DNA from: Butyrivibrio sp. INlla14
GTDB taxonomy: Bacteria; Bacillota; Clostridia; Lachnospirales; Lachnospiraceae
Length of the DNA: 64,000 nucleotides
Direction: 5' to 3'
Assembly: GCF_900102515.1 (NCBI RefSeq)
Contig: NZ_FMVS01000009.1
Coordinates: 1-64,000, forward strand
Positions 51,773 to 61,700 of the stretch are shown in pieces. Made by a program: the position numbers and the translations under genes. Under the pieces are notes generated by a model. It was not told the DNA's origin and did not search any database. It worked only from the letters and a program-made list of their open reading frames with translations. Numbering within the stretch: position 1 is the stretch's first letter; every line of letters starts with the position of its first letter.

Positions 51773-52351
51773 TCAGGAAGAAATACTTACAGAAGTAGCA
51801 TGGTTATCAGCAATTTCAATTTCAAAATATAGCTGGGAGTCCATAAGCTGGGTGAGGTAATTGTCAAAATCTTCTTTGCTTACGATTTCCGGGCCTTCTT
51901 CTCCGCCAACCATCTGAAAAGTGGTGTCATCTGTGATGGTAAATGCATAGATTCCATTGTCGGAAACAGATACTATATCCTGATCCTGGAAGTTTCTATA
52001 TCCGAAATTTCCGTAGATAACAAGGTTGTTGTCGATTATCTGGGCCTGATAGATGATAGTGTACAAAGAACCATATTCATTAGCTGCTCCAATTTTATCT
52101 TTTCCTGAGGATTGCAGAGTACCGGAATAAAAGCCATCTGCTGTGTTAAATTCAACGCCTTCCGGAAGAGAAGAAGAGGTGTCTTTGTCAGTATCTTTAT
52201 CCTGAGCGGCAGCTGAGTCATCTATTGGCTCAAAAATACTTCCTGTTTCAGTGTTTGCTGTCACATCAGCATTTTCTTTTTTTGATCCGCAGGCTACAAG
52301 GCTAATACCAAGTGCCAAAGTCAGAATTACTCCAAGAGTCTTTTTTTTCAT
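51773..52351 (-). CDS. Small lipoprotein, upstream of ktrB
   Basis: A 192-residue lipoprotein. MKKKTLGVILTLALGISLVAC ends with Cys21; an Asp/Ser-rich linker runs to about residue 62. The C-terminal part (GFYSGTLQSSGKD, YQAQIIDNNLVIYGNFGYRN, YAFTITDDTTFQMVGGEEGP) is beta-rich. No family recognised. GAGGGG precedes the start on the minus strand. The hairpin after it suggests separate transcription from ktrB. Confidence 0.78.
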   Translation of the reverse strand: MKKKTLGVILTLALGISLVACGSKKENADVTANTETGSIFEPIDDSAAAQDKDTDKDTSSSLPEGVEFNTADGFYSGTLQSSGKDKIGAANEYGSLYTIIYQAQIIDNNLVIYGNFGYRNFQDQDIVSVSDNGIYAFTITDDTTFQMVGGEEGPEIVSKEDFDNYLTQLMDSQLYFEIEIADNHATSVSISS

Positions 52352-52577
52352 ATTTTTTTCATTCCCCTCTCAAAATGAAATTACCTATTTATTATACAAG
52401 ATTCTACGGTAAATAATTAAGTAGAAATTAAGTAAATCATAAAAGTTGATAAAATCACATTATTTTGATGCTTATATGATTAGTTTTATGATTTTTTGGC
52501 GATATCTAAATATAAGATAAAGTTAACAACTGGCCGAAAATATGGTCAACAGTATGATTCAAAGAGAGGGGATATTC

Positions 52578-52901
52578 ATGCAGGAACGTAGAAGTATTAA
52601 CAGAGTGGAATTTATAGCTAATAGTGTGATTGTAGACAAAGAGACACTTACCAGATACTACGGGCAAGTCAAGAATATCAGCCCTTTGGGAATTGCGATA
52701 ACTGTTGATAAAAGAATTCCTGATCTAGTAGGCAGGGATGTGATCATTGTTGCAGAGACAATGATCATGTACGCAGAGGCTGTGCGTGAAGACAAAGAAG
52801 AAAATGGCAAGAAGACACTTGCTTTTAAATCCAGAAAGTTTACGCCTGATGTACTACAGTATCTGTTTACACAGATAGGACTAGAGGATGCTTCTGAGTA
52901 A
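52578..52901 (+). CDS. PilZ-domain protein
   Basis: A 107-residue single PilZ domain. The cyclic-di-GMP motifs are present: RSINR near the N-terminus (RxxxR) and NISPLG (NxSxxG) about 35 residues later. The second messenger is thus a likely ligand. AGAGGGG lies 7 bp before ATG 52578; the upstream in-frame ATG at 52542 has no ribosome binding site. Its stop is 17 bp from the next gene, a surface protein, suggesting linked expression. Confidence 0.88.
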   Translation: MQERRSINRVEFIANSVIVDKETLTRYYGQVKNISPLGIAITVDKRIPDLVGRDVIIVAETMIMYAEAVREDKEENGKKTLAFKSRKFTPDVLQYLFTQIGLEDASE

Positions 52902-52918
52902 AGTGAGAGGACACGCTT

Positions 52919-54975
52919 ATGAAGAACAACACTCTTACCAACAAAAAATTAGTATCTGCACTGATGATCGGTATTTCAGCCATGATAACCTTGCAATCGC
53001 CTGTAACAGCATATGCAAGTGGGCCAAGTGAGGAATTGCCAGATAATACTGGTCCGGAACCGAATACCGAGACACAGGCAGAAAGTGTCGATACTTACGA
53101 GTCAGTAACTTCTGATGCCCAGAGTCAGGCAGACACAGCTAAGGAGGCAATTGCCGTAAACCAGGAGCAGGCTCCTGCGGCAGAGGGGCAGAAGGCAGCT
53201 GATGCGGTGGTGACAGGCGGCGCAGCCCATGACGCTCAGGAAGCAGCAAATCTGATCCTCTCTGGAAATGAGGAGGCAGGAATCCCTGCAGCATCCGTAT
53301 CAGAGGAAGGAACAAAGGCTGGCGGAGAGATAGGAAAACTTGTAGAAGCTGCTGAGGCTATCGTCAACGATGGCCCGCAGGAGGATGGAAGTATTGCGCC
53401 ATCTGCAGTTTCTGATTTTTCAGAAGCTGCTTCCAAGGTGGCAGAAGTTAAAGGTGATCTTATTCAGGCTGAAGAAGTCAACAAAGAGATAGAAGCATCT
53501 TATAGTCAAGTTCAGGAAGAGTCAAAAGAGATAACAGATTCAGCCAGTGAAATGATAAAAACTGCCGACGGAATGAAGCAGGATACAGAAAATGCTGATA
53601 CCAAGGCTGCTGAGCTTGTAGAGAAGGTCCAGAATGCTACAAGTGAAGAAGATGCCCAGAAGGCCAGGAGTATAACTACCACGAGTTTAATTTCAAATAT
53701 AGGGATAAAGACGGTAATATTCATGAAGCAACCAGATACTTTAACTGGGATTCACTGACCAAGTTAAACCTTGGTGCTCTTAATCTTAATAGTAACGCAG
53801 GTGTGGTTATCTTTGAAAAGACTGAGGATGAGATTGAGGCAGACAAAAAGGTCAAGGAGTACTATAAGGGACAGTCAATCCTCAATAATAATAACAAGAA
53901 AAATGCTTATAATCAGGGCAAGTTTGATGTCTTTGTATACACAGATGATACAGGTCAAAAGAACTATCTCATCCGGGATGAGATTGAGAACCCACAAGAT
54001 GCAAGCAAGTTCTCTTATGGAGATGATGGAACACCACTTAGCTATGATGGTCATGAGCTTAAAATGGTTGTTCAGAACCAGAACAACCTTCTCCGTGATG
54101 GAAACTGCCTGATTGTAGCTTCCGAAAAGAATATTGTGAAGTACACTACTCAGAATACAGATGTCCGCAATAAAGTAATCTGGAATGATGGAGTACAGAG
54201 ACTTTCAGATGAGAAAGTTAAATCGATCATTGAAAACAGCAGGGCACTTAATAACTTCATTGCCCAGAACAGCGTGGCTAAAAATCCTAATACTGCGGAG
54301 CTTATGTCCAAGTACGCCCAGTATAAAGAGGCTACTATGGAAGCTAAGGCTGCTGCGGCTGCGGCAACAGATGAGGTTGATAAGCTGGCTGATGCAATTG
54401 ACACCATCAAGGAAAAGAGCAGAAACAAGAAATCCAGAATGGCGGTGGATGTCCTAGGGGTATCTGATATTGCAATACATCTTGGAATCACTGTTTCTGC
54501 AGAAGAAGCCACAAGGCTAAATGGCATGACTATGTCAGAGCTTGTAAATGAGCTTAATGGACTGAAAGTTCAGGCTGATGAAAAGGCTACAGCTGCTCAG
54601 GAAAAAGCTAATGAGCTTCAGGCCAGATTCGATAATGCTGCTGGAGCAGGCTTTGGCGATGTGGTTGAGATTGGAGAAGAGGAAGTTGCACTATCCGATG
54701 GTATTACAGATCCTTCTGCCGAAATAGATTCAAGACCGACACTAACAGCTCAGCAAAACGTGGTAAAAGCCGATACTGAAAAGGTTGTTACTATTGAGGA
54801 AGAACATACAGCTCTTTCGGCATCAATAGAAAGTGGAACATTACCAATCAAGAAGAACTGGTTCTGGCTCATTGTCATTGCTGTACTTGGAAGCACCGGA
54901 GAAATGCTCTACAAGAGACACATGGAAAAGAAGGAAGAAAAACTTCGAAAAGAAGATGATGAGTGGGGCGATTGA
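52919..54975 (+). pseudogene. Secreted, membrane-anchored helical protein interrupted by a frameshift
   Basis: The first frame (52919-53758) encodes a signal peptide (cleavage near AYASGP) and an Ala/Glu/Gln-rich helical region to VQNATSEEDAQKAR. At about 53665 the coding sense moves to another frame: EYNYHEFNFKYRDKDG then HEATRYFNWDSLTKLNLGAL, continuing to 54975. That part holds further coiled-coil helices (AKAAAAAATDEVDKLADAID) and ends in a membrane helix (WFWLIVIAVLGS) with a charged tail. A one-base loss explains the shift; no slippery heptamer is seen. Intact length would be about 685 residues. It could be a real mutation, phase variation or a sequencing error. Confidence 0.75.
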
Positions 54976-55006
54976 TAACAACCCATGTAAATGATACTAA
55001 GATAAT

Positions 55007-55046
55007 AAAAAGGACTGCAGCTTGAAAACTAGCTGCAGTCCTTTTT
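55007..55046. terminator. Terminator after the frameshifted surface protein
   Basis: A 16-bp perfect stem (55007-55022 with 55031-55046), loop TGAAAACT, with flanking A and T runs so that it can work in both directions; the convergent CPBP gene ends at 55109. Confidence 0.9.
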
Positions 55047-55108
55047 GAAGAACTACTGATATGAAATATGTCAGTCAAGCGAAGCGCTTCTTTTGCATAA
55101 ATACTGCA

Positions 55109-56131
55109 TTAAAGAAGACGTCCTACAATCGAGTCAAACAAGCTAAAGCCTAGCTGGACTGAAATAATTGAGAATAACCAGTATGCGATGAATACCAGCA
55201 TACCTACATTGAGGATAGCAGTGCTAAATCTCTGGCCTTTTGGTATTTCCTCTTCATGATGCTGGAATACAAATTTTTTGTGGAACACGATCATGAGTAT
55301 GATACCAGCGATAACAAGCATGAAAATGAATATTGAGAATAAGCCAAGTGTAGCAAAGACATCAATATGTTCCATTACATATTGGTTGTATTTTTCCATA
55401 TCTCCACTGTAGTAGAGATCCATAAATTCTGATAAGTTTATTTTTGAACTCAGGATCAATGTAAGTGTAGTGCTAAAGCCATTTACAAACATGTGGAAGA
55501 GGATAGTATACCAGATTTTGCCTGTTCTAAGGTAGATAAAGGCAAAAAATATGCCAATGCCGAAAGCATAGACAAACTGAGCAAGATTGCCATGATAAAG
55601 TCCAAACATCAGCGCAGAAACCAGCATTGCCGTAACTTCACCGTAGTTTACCACCCTGTCGATGATGAACTTTCTAAAGAGAAGCTCTTCGCAGATTGGT
55701 GCAAGTATAGTAACGACAACAACCTGTACTACAGGGGATATGTTTCCCAGGGCATCAATAAGCGGATTCACATTTCCAAGACCTGTGTATTTCCCAATGA
55801 AATTATTGATAAGAATGCCAACGATATTGAAAAGAATCATTGTTGCGTAGGTTATGCAGATTGAAGTGAGAATTCCGCCAAATCCCAGTTTGTTTTTTTG
55901 AATGTCAAATTTGGGGAGCTTTCTGATAGCAAGATACATAGCAGGGTATAACAGGCCTACGCGGACAGCGTAATTGATTATTATGTTTGCATCCCCTTGA
56001 AGTCCTTCTTTTCCTGCAATCCTGGAGTATACAATATAGCAGATAGCCATAACAACAAGATAACAAAAGTAAAGAAGAACGTAACTTAGCCCGATACGGG
56101 AGTAAGTTTCCTTTGCTTTATTTTTTTCCAT
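55109..56131 (-). CDS. CPBP-family intramembrane metalloprotease
   Basis: A 340-residue protein with about eight membrane helices. The CPBP/Abi motifs are APICEELLFRKF (EExxxR), MFGLYHGN (FxxxH) and LFHMFVNGF (HxxxN). Relatives process membrane-linked substrates; several are bacteriocin self-immunity or maturation proteins. ATG 56131 is preferred over 56143 since GGAGG lies 5 bp before it. It is divergent from a short leader-like peptide gene, 205 bp away, making a processing or immunity role worth testing. Confidence 0.9.
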   Translation of the reverse strand: MEKNKAKETYSRIGLSYVLLYFCYLVVMAICYIVYSRIAGKEGLQGDANIIINYAVRVGLLYPAMYLAIRKLPKFDIQKNKLGFGGILTSICITYATMILFNIVGILINNFIGKYTGLGNVNPLIDALGNISPVVQVVVVTILAPICEELLFRKFIIDRVVNYGEVTAMLVSALMFGLYHGNLAQFVYAFGIGIFFAFIYLRTGKIWYTILFHMFVNGFSTTLTLILSSKINLSEFMDLYYSGDMEKYNQYVMEHIDVFATLGLFSIFIFMLVIAGIILMIVFHKKFVFQHHEEEIPKGQRFSTAILNVGMLVFIAYWLFSIISVQLGFSLFDSIVGRLL

Positions 56132-56336
56132 ATAAACCTCCATAAAATCAAAAAATATATGGTTATTATAAACTAAAGATACTTCCTGAGGAATTATCTA
56201 TTTTGTGAATAATTTGTGCATAATTTGTTATATGTGGCAATAAAAAATCAATTGCCACAAGTTCTTTTTTTTCGTATAAATAAATGTAAAAGAAAACATG
56301 AATGCAATATCATTTATTGATAATAGGAGGCATACC

Positions 56337-56537
56337 ATGGAAAAGAAGTTATCAAGGCTGTTTGACTATCAGAAATTCGCACACAGTAGTGAACTTGCAG
56401 ATGTTCTTGCGGATGTGGACTCGCGATATCCAATGGCCAGAGAACTGTCGGATGATGATCTTATGAATGTAGCAGCTGCAGGGTCTATGATGGACAGCTG
56501 TAATGGTAAAGGCGAAAGACCAAAGAAGCGCACATAA
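56337..56537 (+). CDS. Candidate RiPP/bacteriocin precursor peptide
   Basis: A 66-residue peptide with AGGAGG before ATG 56337. The N-terminal part (LSRLFDYQKFAHSSELADVL) is helical and acidic, followed by ARELSDDDLMNVAAAG, which matches the LSDDEL...VxGG/AG end of double-glycine or Nif11-like leader peptides. The remaining 17 residues (SMMDSCNGKGERPKKRT) would be a short basic core with one Cys and two Ser/Thr sites. No modification enzyme or ABC peptidase-exporter is adjacent; the divergent CPBP protease is the only suspicious neighbour. The aminotransferase 28 bp downstream is probably unrelated but may share its transcript. Confidence 0.6.
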   Translation: MEKKLSRLFDYQKFAHSSELADVLADVDSRYPMARELSDDDLMNVAAAGSMMDSCNGKGERPKKRT

Positions 56538-56564
56538 AAATTTATCGGAGGAGTAAGTAGAGGT

Positions 56565-57761
56565 ATGATAAACGAAAGTTTCAAGGCCATGTTGGGGGCC
56601 AAGTCGGTTATCCGAGAGCTGTCGGAGTATGCCACAGCAAGGGGGAAGGAGATCGGCTACGAGAACGTTTTTGATTTTAGTCTTGGAAATCCAAGTGTAG
56701 CGGTACCACAGGAGTTTACAGATGAGATGGTAAGGCTCCTTAAGGAGGAAGATACCATGACGCTTCATGGTTATACTCCAAGCCTTGGAAATCCTTTATA
56801 TAAAGAGAAGATTGCGAAGTCCTTAAATGAAAGATTCGGAATGAATTACGGACCTGAACATATCTTCCCTACTACCGGAGCAGCGGGAGCAATAGCTCAC
56901 GCTGTTCGTGCTGTTACTAAGCCTGGAGATAAGGTCATTACCTTTGCACCTTTCTTTCCTGAGTATGGACCATATATAACCGGAGCTGGTCTGGAGCTTA
57001 GCATAGTTCCAGCGGATACAGAATCTTTTCAGATCAATTTTGATAAATTTCAGGAGATGCTTGATGAGAAGGTTATGGCTGTACTTGTGAATACGCCCAA
57101 TAATCCATCTGGAGTTGCTTATTCTACAGCAACTCTTACAAGACTTTCCGAGATTTTAAAAGACAAGTCAAAAGAGTTTGGACATACAATTTTCCTTCTT
57201 TCAGATGAACCATACAGAGAGATTGTGTTCAAGGGGGCAGATGCACCTTACGTTTCCAAATTCTATGATCATACCCTTAGTTGTTATTCTTTCTCTAAGT
57301 CTTTGTCACTTCCTGGAGAAAGAATTGGTTATGTTGCAGTTAATCCTGCCTGCGAGGGAGCAGAGTTCATCGTGCCAATGTGCGGCCAGATATCAAGAGG
57401 CACAGGACACAACTGTCCTCCATCCATCATTCAGCAGGCAGTTGCCAAGGTATGTGGCATGACAGCAGATCTTTCTGTTTATGAGACTAATATGAATATT
57501 ATTTATGATACCCTTGTAGAGCTTGGCTTTACAGTAGTAAAGCCCGGGGGAACCTTCTACATCATGCCTAAGGCTCTTGAAGAGAGTTCAATAGAATTCT
57601 GCAAAAAAGCCAAGAACTACGACCTTATCTTTGTTCCTACCGATGGTTTTGGGGCACCTGGGTTCTTTAGAATGGCTTATTGCATAGATACCGAGAAGGT
57701 TGAGCGTGCAATGCGGAGATTAAGGGAGTTTGTAAAAGCAGAGTATAATCAAATGCGTTGA
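56565..57761 (+). CDS. PLP-dependent class I/II aminotransferase
   Basis: A 398-residue fold-type I aminotransferase. Visible features are FDFSLGNPSVAVPQEF, the cofactor loop TTGAAGAIAHAVRA, the Asp-Tyr motif in LLSDEPYREIVF and the PLP lysine in SFSKSLSLPGERIGY (about residue 245). It resembles aspartate/aromatic transaminases of Clostridia; the amino acid partner is not certain. GGAGGAG lies 11 bp upstream. It follows the leader-like peptide gene by 28 bp. Confidence 0.92.
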   Translation: MINESFKAMLGAKSVIRELSEYATARGKEIGYENVFDFSLGNPSVAVPQEFTDEMVRLLKEEDTMTLHGYTPSLGNPLYKEKIAKSLNERFGMNYGPEHIFPTTGAAGAIAHAVRAVTKPGDKVITFAPFFPEYGPYITGAGLELSIVPADTESFQINFDKFQEMLDEKVMAVLVNTPNNPSGVAYSTATLTRLSEILKDKSKEFGHTIFLLSDEPYREIVFKGADAPYVSKFYDHTLSCYSFSKSLSLPGERIGYVAVNPACEGAEFIVPMCGQISRGTGHNCPPSIIQQAVAKVCGMTADLSVYETNMNIIYDTLVELGFTVVKPGGTFYIMPKALEESSIEFCKKAKNYDLIFVPTDGFGAPGFFRMAYCIDTEKVERAMRRLREFVKAEYNQMR

Positions 57762-57860
57762 CAATGCGGGTTAAGGGGTGTAAACTCTATTTCGTAAACT
57801 GCTTTATTGTTTTAACGAGTTGCATAAATCACTTTTGATTTTTGAGGAGGAGAAAAAGAG

Positions 57861-58349
57861 ATGGCCGAAATCAAGAAGACAGAGGCAACTGTAAAACCCG
57901 TTGCTTCAATCAAGACACCCGTTGTTGCAGAAGCTAAGATAGCAGAGGCTCCAAAGGCTACAGTTGCAGCCAAGAAGCCAGCAGCTAAGAAGCCTGCAGT
58001 TAAGAAGGCAGCAGCTACTACAGCTAAAAAGCCTGCAGTTAAGAAGGCTGAGCCCAAGAAGGCAGCAGCTCCAGCTACTAAGAAGGCTCCTGCTAAGAAG
58101 GCAGCAGCTAAAAAACCAGCTGCCAAGAAGGAAGTAGCTCAGACTACATTAAAGACAAACATTGTACTTCAGTATGCTGACAAGAACGTGACCTATGATA
58201 CTCTTGTTGAGAATGCTGAGAACGTTTATCAGTATGATATGGGCAAGAACGTTTCAGATATCAAGAAGCTTGATCTCTACGTTAAGCCTGAAGAGAATAC
58301 TGTATACTTTGTTGTTAATGACAAGGAACACAATCAGTACGGATTATAA
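57861..58349 (+). CDS. DUF6465 protein with histone-H1-like tail
   Basis: A 162-residue protein in two parts. Residues 30-95 are almost only Lys, Ala and Pro in AAKKPA and KKAAA repeats, like the tail of histone H1 or bacterial Hc1-type proteins. Residues 98-162 (NIVLQYADKNVTYDTLVENA, VYQYDMGKNVSDIKKLDLYV, VYFVVND) match DUF6465, a small domain frequent in Lachnospiraceae. It probably binds DNA or RNA through the tail. GAGGAG precedes the ATG; a strong terminator follows. High expression is likely from the clean codon pattern. Confidence 0.85.
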   Translation: MAEIKKTEATVKPVASIKTPVVAEAKIAEAPKATVAAKKPAAKKPAVKKAAATTAKKPAVKKAEPKKAAAPATKKAPAKKAAAKKPAAKKEVAQTTLKTNIVLQYADKNVTYDTLVENAENVYQYDMGKNVSDIKKLDLYVKPEENTVYFVVNDKEHNQYGL

Positions 58350-58373
58350 TTTTATAGTGCTCAAACAGTTTAT

Positions 58374-58413
58374 AAAGTCCTGGTCAGCTGCTTGCAGTTG
58401 GCTGGGACTTTTT
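58374..58413 (+). terminator. Terminator of the DUF6465 gene
   Basis: An 18-bp stem with several G-U pairs (58374-58391 with 58394-58411) closes on TT and is followed by a T run. Bases 58414-58561 after it contain only a TTATCGC-TG-GCGATAA inverted repeat at 58503-58518 and AT-rich sequence. Confidence 0.82.
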
Positions 58414-58561
58414 GCGTTAAAACAAATGATTGTATACAAAACGTTCTTTACGTAAAAAAGAACATTAATATTACACTTATTCTCGAAGGTGCATAGAAAC
58501 TGCTTATCGCTGGCGATAAAATTTTATTTTAATAATTTTTTTAGAAATTGATTATTTTTTC

Positions 58562-58590
58562 TTGACTTAAATTAATATCGCTCGTACACT
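58562..58590 (+). promoter_or_regulatory. Promoter of the subtilase operon
   Basis: TTGACT (58562-58567) and TACACT (58585-58590) at 17-bp spacing. The start would lie near 58597, giving a leader of about 170 nucleotides before ATG 58769. Confidence 0.6.
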
Positions 58591-58602
58591 ATTATCAATA
58601 CG

Positions 58603-58631
58603 ATGAAGTATGAGAGTGCTTCATTTTTTTT
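58603..58631 (+). promoter_or_regulatory. Attenuator-like hairpin in the subtilase leader
   Basis: ATGAAG (58603-58608) pairs with CTTCAT (58619-58624), followed by eight T. It lies at the very start of the predicted transcript, as a leader terminator or a 5'-protecting stem. A weaker bulged hairpin followed by T residues lies at 58720-58745, just before the ribosome binding site. Confidence 0.5.
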
Positions 58632-58768
58632 ACCCTAAATACTTTAATGCTTAAAAGTGGTAATGGGGAAACGCTTTAAATCAAATCAGTTTTGTCAGAC
58701 TATTACGTATTATCGGTAAAAATGCCCTTTTAGGTGCTTTTTTATAATATTATGTGGAGGAAAAGTGT

Positions 58769-61700
58769 ATGAAAAGAAAAGTGGGACCCGCTAGGGTGCT
58801 CGCAGTGATCTTAAGTGCTACATTTGCACTTACTAATGTGGTCACTGTTTCAGCTACATCTGGGGATGACGCAGCTAACCTTTCCAGCAGCCAGGAAGAG
58901 GCAGCACAGGAAACAAGCGCAGCAGCTGAAGAAAGCACAGATGAGAGCGGAGTAGCTGCTTCAGAAGCAGCTGAAGAAGTTTCAGAAGATGCGCCTTTGT
59001 TCGAGAAGGTTAATCCTGAAGATGAGGATTACTTGAATGAAAAGGAAGTTTTTGAAGGTGATGTAGCAGAACTTCCAGTTGAGGAGAGAGATCCTGAGGA
59101 GCAGACTCGTGTAATCATCGTTATGGAGGGCGATAGCGTCCTTGATAAGGGATATGACACAGAGAACCTTGCTGACAATGATGCAGCTATGAATCTTTCA
59201 GAGCAGATCGTTGCCGAGCAGGAAGAGACAGTAGAAAAGATCGAGGCTGAGGCTCTTGATGGAGAAACACTCGATGTTAACTACAATCTTTCAATCATCA
59301 CAAACGCTGTATCTGCAGACGTTGCTTATAAGGATATCGCCAACATCGTTGATGTTGATGGTGTAGAAGCAGTTTATGTAGCACAGCAGTATGACCCAAT
59401 GGTAGAGACAGCTAACCCTGAGACAGTTACAGCTGGAGAGATGGTTGGCAGCTATACATCATGGGCTACAGGTTACACAGGTGCAGGCACAAGAATTGCT
59501 ATCATCGATACAGGTATTGATTCAGATCACCCTTCATTCGATGAAGGAGCTTTCAAGGCTCACCTTGAGGAGACAGCAGAAACTAACGGTAAGAGTGTTG
59601 AGGACTACAACCTTCTGACAGCAGAGGAGATTGCATCAGTTCTTCCAAATCTTAACGTGGCACAGAGAAGTGAAGGCGTTACAGCAGATCAGCTCTATTT
59701 AAACGAGAAGATTGCTTTCGCTTTCAACTATGTAGACAAGAACCTTAATGTTACACATGACAATGATGATCAGGGTGATCATGGTACACACGTATCTGGT
59801 ATTGCTACAGCAAACTACTATGTTCCTAACGCAAACTCAGATACAGGATATGCTAGACAGGATATCGGTGTTGTAGGTGTTGCTCCTGATGCACAGCTCA
59901 TCACTATGAAGGTATTTGGTGCTAAGGGCGGTGCTTACAGTGATGACTATATGGCAGCTATCGAGGATGCTATCCTTCTTAAGGCTGACGTAGTTAACCT
60001 TTCACTTGGTTCATCAGCAGCTGGTTATTCAGCTGATTCTGAAGCTTACATCAATGATGTATTTAACAAGCTTCAGGGAACAAGCACAGTAGTATCAATC
60101 TCAGCTGGTAACTCAGGTCGCTGGTCTGATGATTCTTCATATGGTGTTAACCTTAGTGCAGATGTAAACCAGGATACAGTTGGTTCACCTGGATCATACT
60201 ACAATGCACTTACAGTAGCTAGTGCTGTAAACAGCTCAATTACTGCCAAGTATTTTGATGTTGCTGGCCAGAAGATCTTCTATTACGATGGAAATGATAC
60301 AAAGGCTCCTAAGTTTGCAACACTTGCAAAAGACGAGGATGGAACAGAGTATCCATACGTATTCCTTAATGCTAAGGGATTGCCTGCTGATTATGAGGGA
60401 GTTGATGTAACTGGTAAGATTGTATTTGTACAGCGTGGCGAGTGCACATTCGGTGAAAAGCAGATGAATGCTGAAGCTGCTGGTGCAAGCGCTGTTATTA
60501 TCTACAATAACCAGCCAGGTACTATTAATATGACACTTCAGGGAAGCACAGCTGTTATCCCTGCAATTTCTATCACACTTGCTGATGGAGAGGCAATTGC
60601 AGCAGCTTCCACACAGGTTTCTGATAAGGTTTACGAAGGAACACTTACTGTAGTAGACAAGCTCGGCGTTAATTACAATGTTGCTGATGGATACACAATG
60701 AGTGATTTCTCATCTTATGGTGTTCCTGGAACACTTGATCTTAAGCCTGAGATCACAGCTCCTGGTGGAAATATCTACTCAACAACAGACAACGGTACAT
60801 ACGGAATCATGAGTGGTACATCAATGGCTGCTCCTTCAATCACAGGACAGAGTGCACTTGTTGAGCAGTATATCCGTGAGAACGGACTTGATGCACGTAC
60901 AGGACTTTCAGTTCGTACACTTGCTCAGTCACTTCTTATGAGTACAGCAGTACCTCTTCACGAGGGTAATGATCCTGAGGGACTTGAGTATTCACCAAGA
61001 TCACAGGGTGCAGGACTTGGAAATGCATACAATGCAGTTACAACACCTGTTTATGCTCTTGTTGGTGACAAGGAAGGCAACGACGGTAAGGTTAAGGCAG
61101 TTCTCGGAGATGATCCAGAGAAGAGTGGTAACTACAGCTTCTCATTTGATCTCTACAATTTAACTGATGAACCTCAGTATTACGAGCTTGATGCATCTGT
61201 TCTTACTGAGCAGATCTATGAGCAGAGCGGACTTACATTCTTTGCTGGAACATCACACAAGCTTAACCCTTCAGTTTCACTTACAGCTGATAACACAGTT
61301 CCTATTTTTGATCTTGATGGAAACGGTGTAACAGATAAAGCTGATCAGAAGGCGTTCCTTAAGGTTGTAAATGGAACACTTGAGAATGAAACATTTAAGG
61401 CACATCCAGATTTATTCGACCTTAACGATGATGGTGCTGTAAATACTAAGGACGTATATCTCTTTACAAAGAAGGATCTTTCTTCAGAGAAAGCTTTAGT
61501 TGAAGTAACAGATAAGACAACAGTTAATGTAAATATCAACCTTTCAGACAGCGACAGAGAGTATCTTGCATTGTTTGAAAATGGTATGTATGTAGATGGT
61601 TTCGTATATGTTGATGGCGATGTAGATCTTTCAGTTCCATTCCTTGCATTCTATGGAAGCTGGGCAGATTCTTCAATGTTTGAGCCATATGACTTCTTCG

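Noticed and set aside
53640..53690. Programmed -1 frameshift in the surface protein gene
   Set aside because: No X XXY YYZ slippery heptamer or downstream pseudoknot is apparent at the switch point; a single-base deletion or sequencing error is simpler.
57812..58126. Minus-strand frame rich in Ala, Gly and Phe
   Set aside because: It is the reverse reading of the Lys-Ala repeat region of the DUF6465 gene and has no signal of its own.
57970..58130. Tandem DNA repeats of a CRISPR or VNTR kind
   Set aside because: The similarity comes from Lys-Ala codon use (aagaag, gcagct) in a coding region; no constant repeat with unique spacers exists here or elsewhere in the window.
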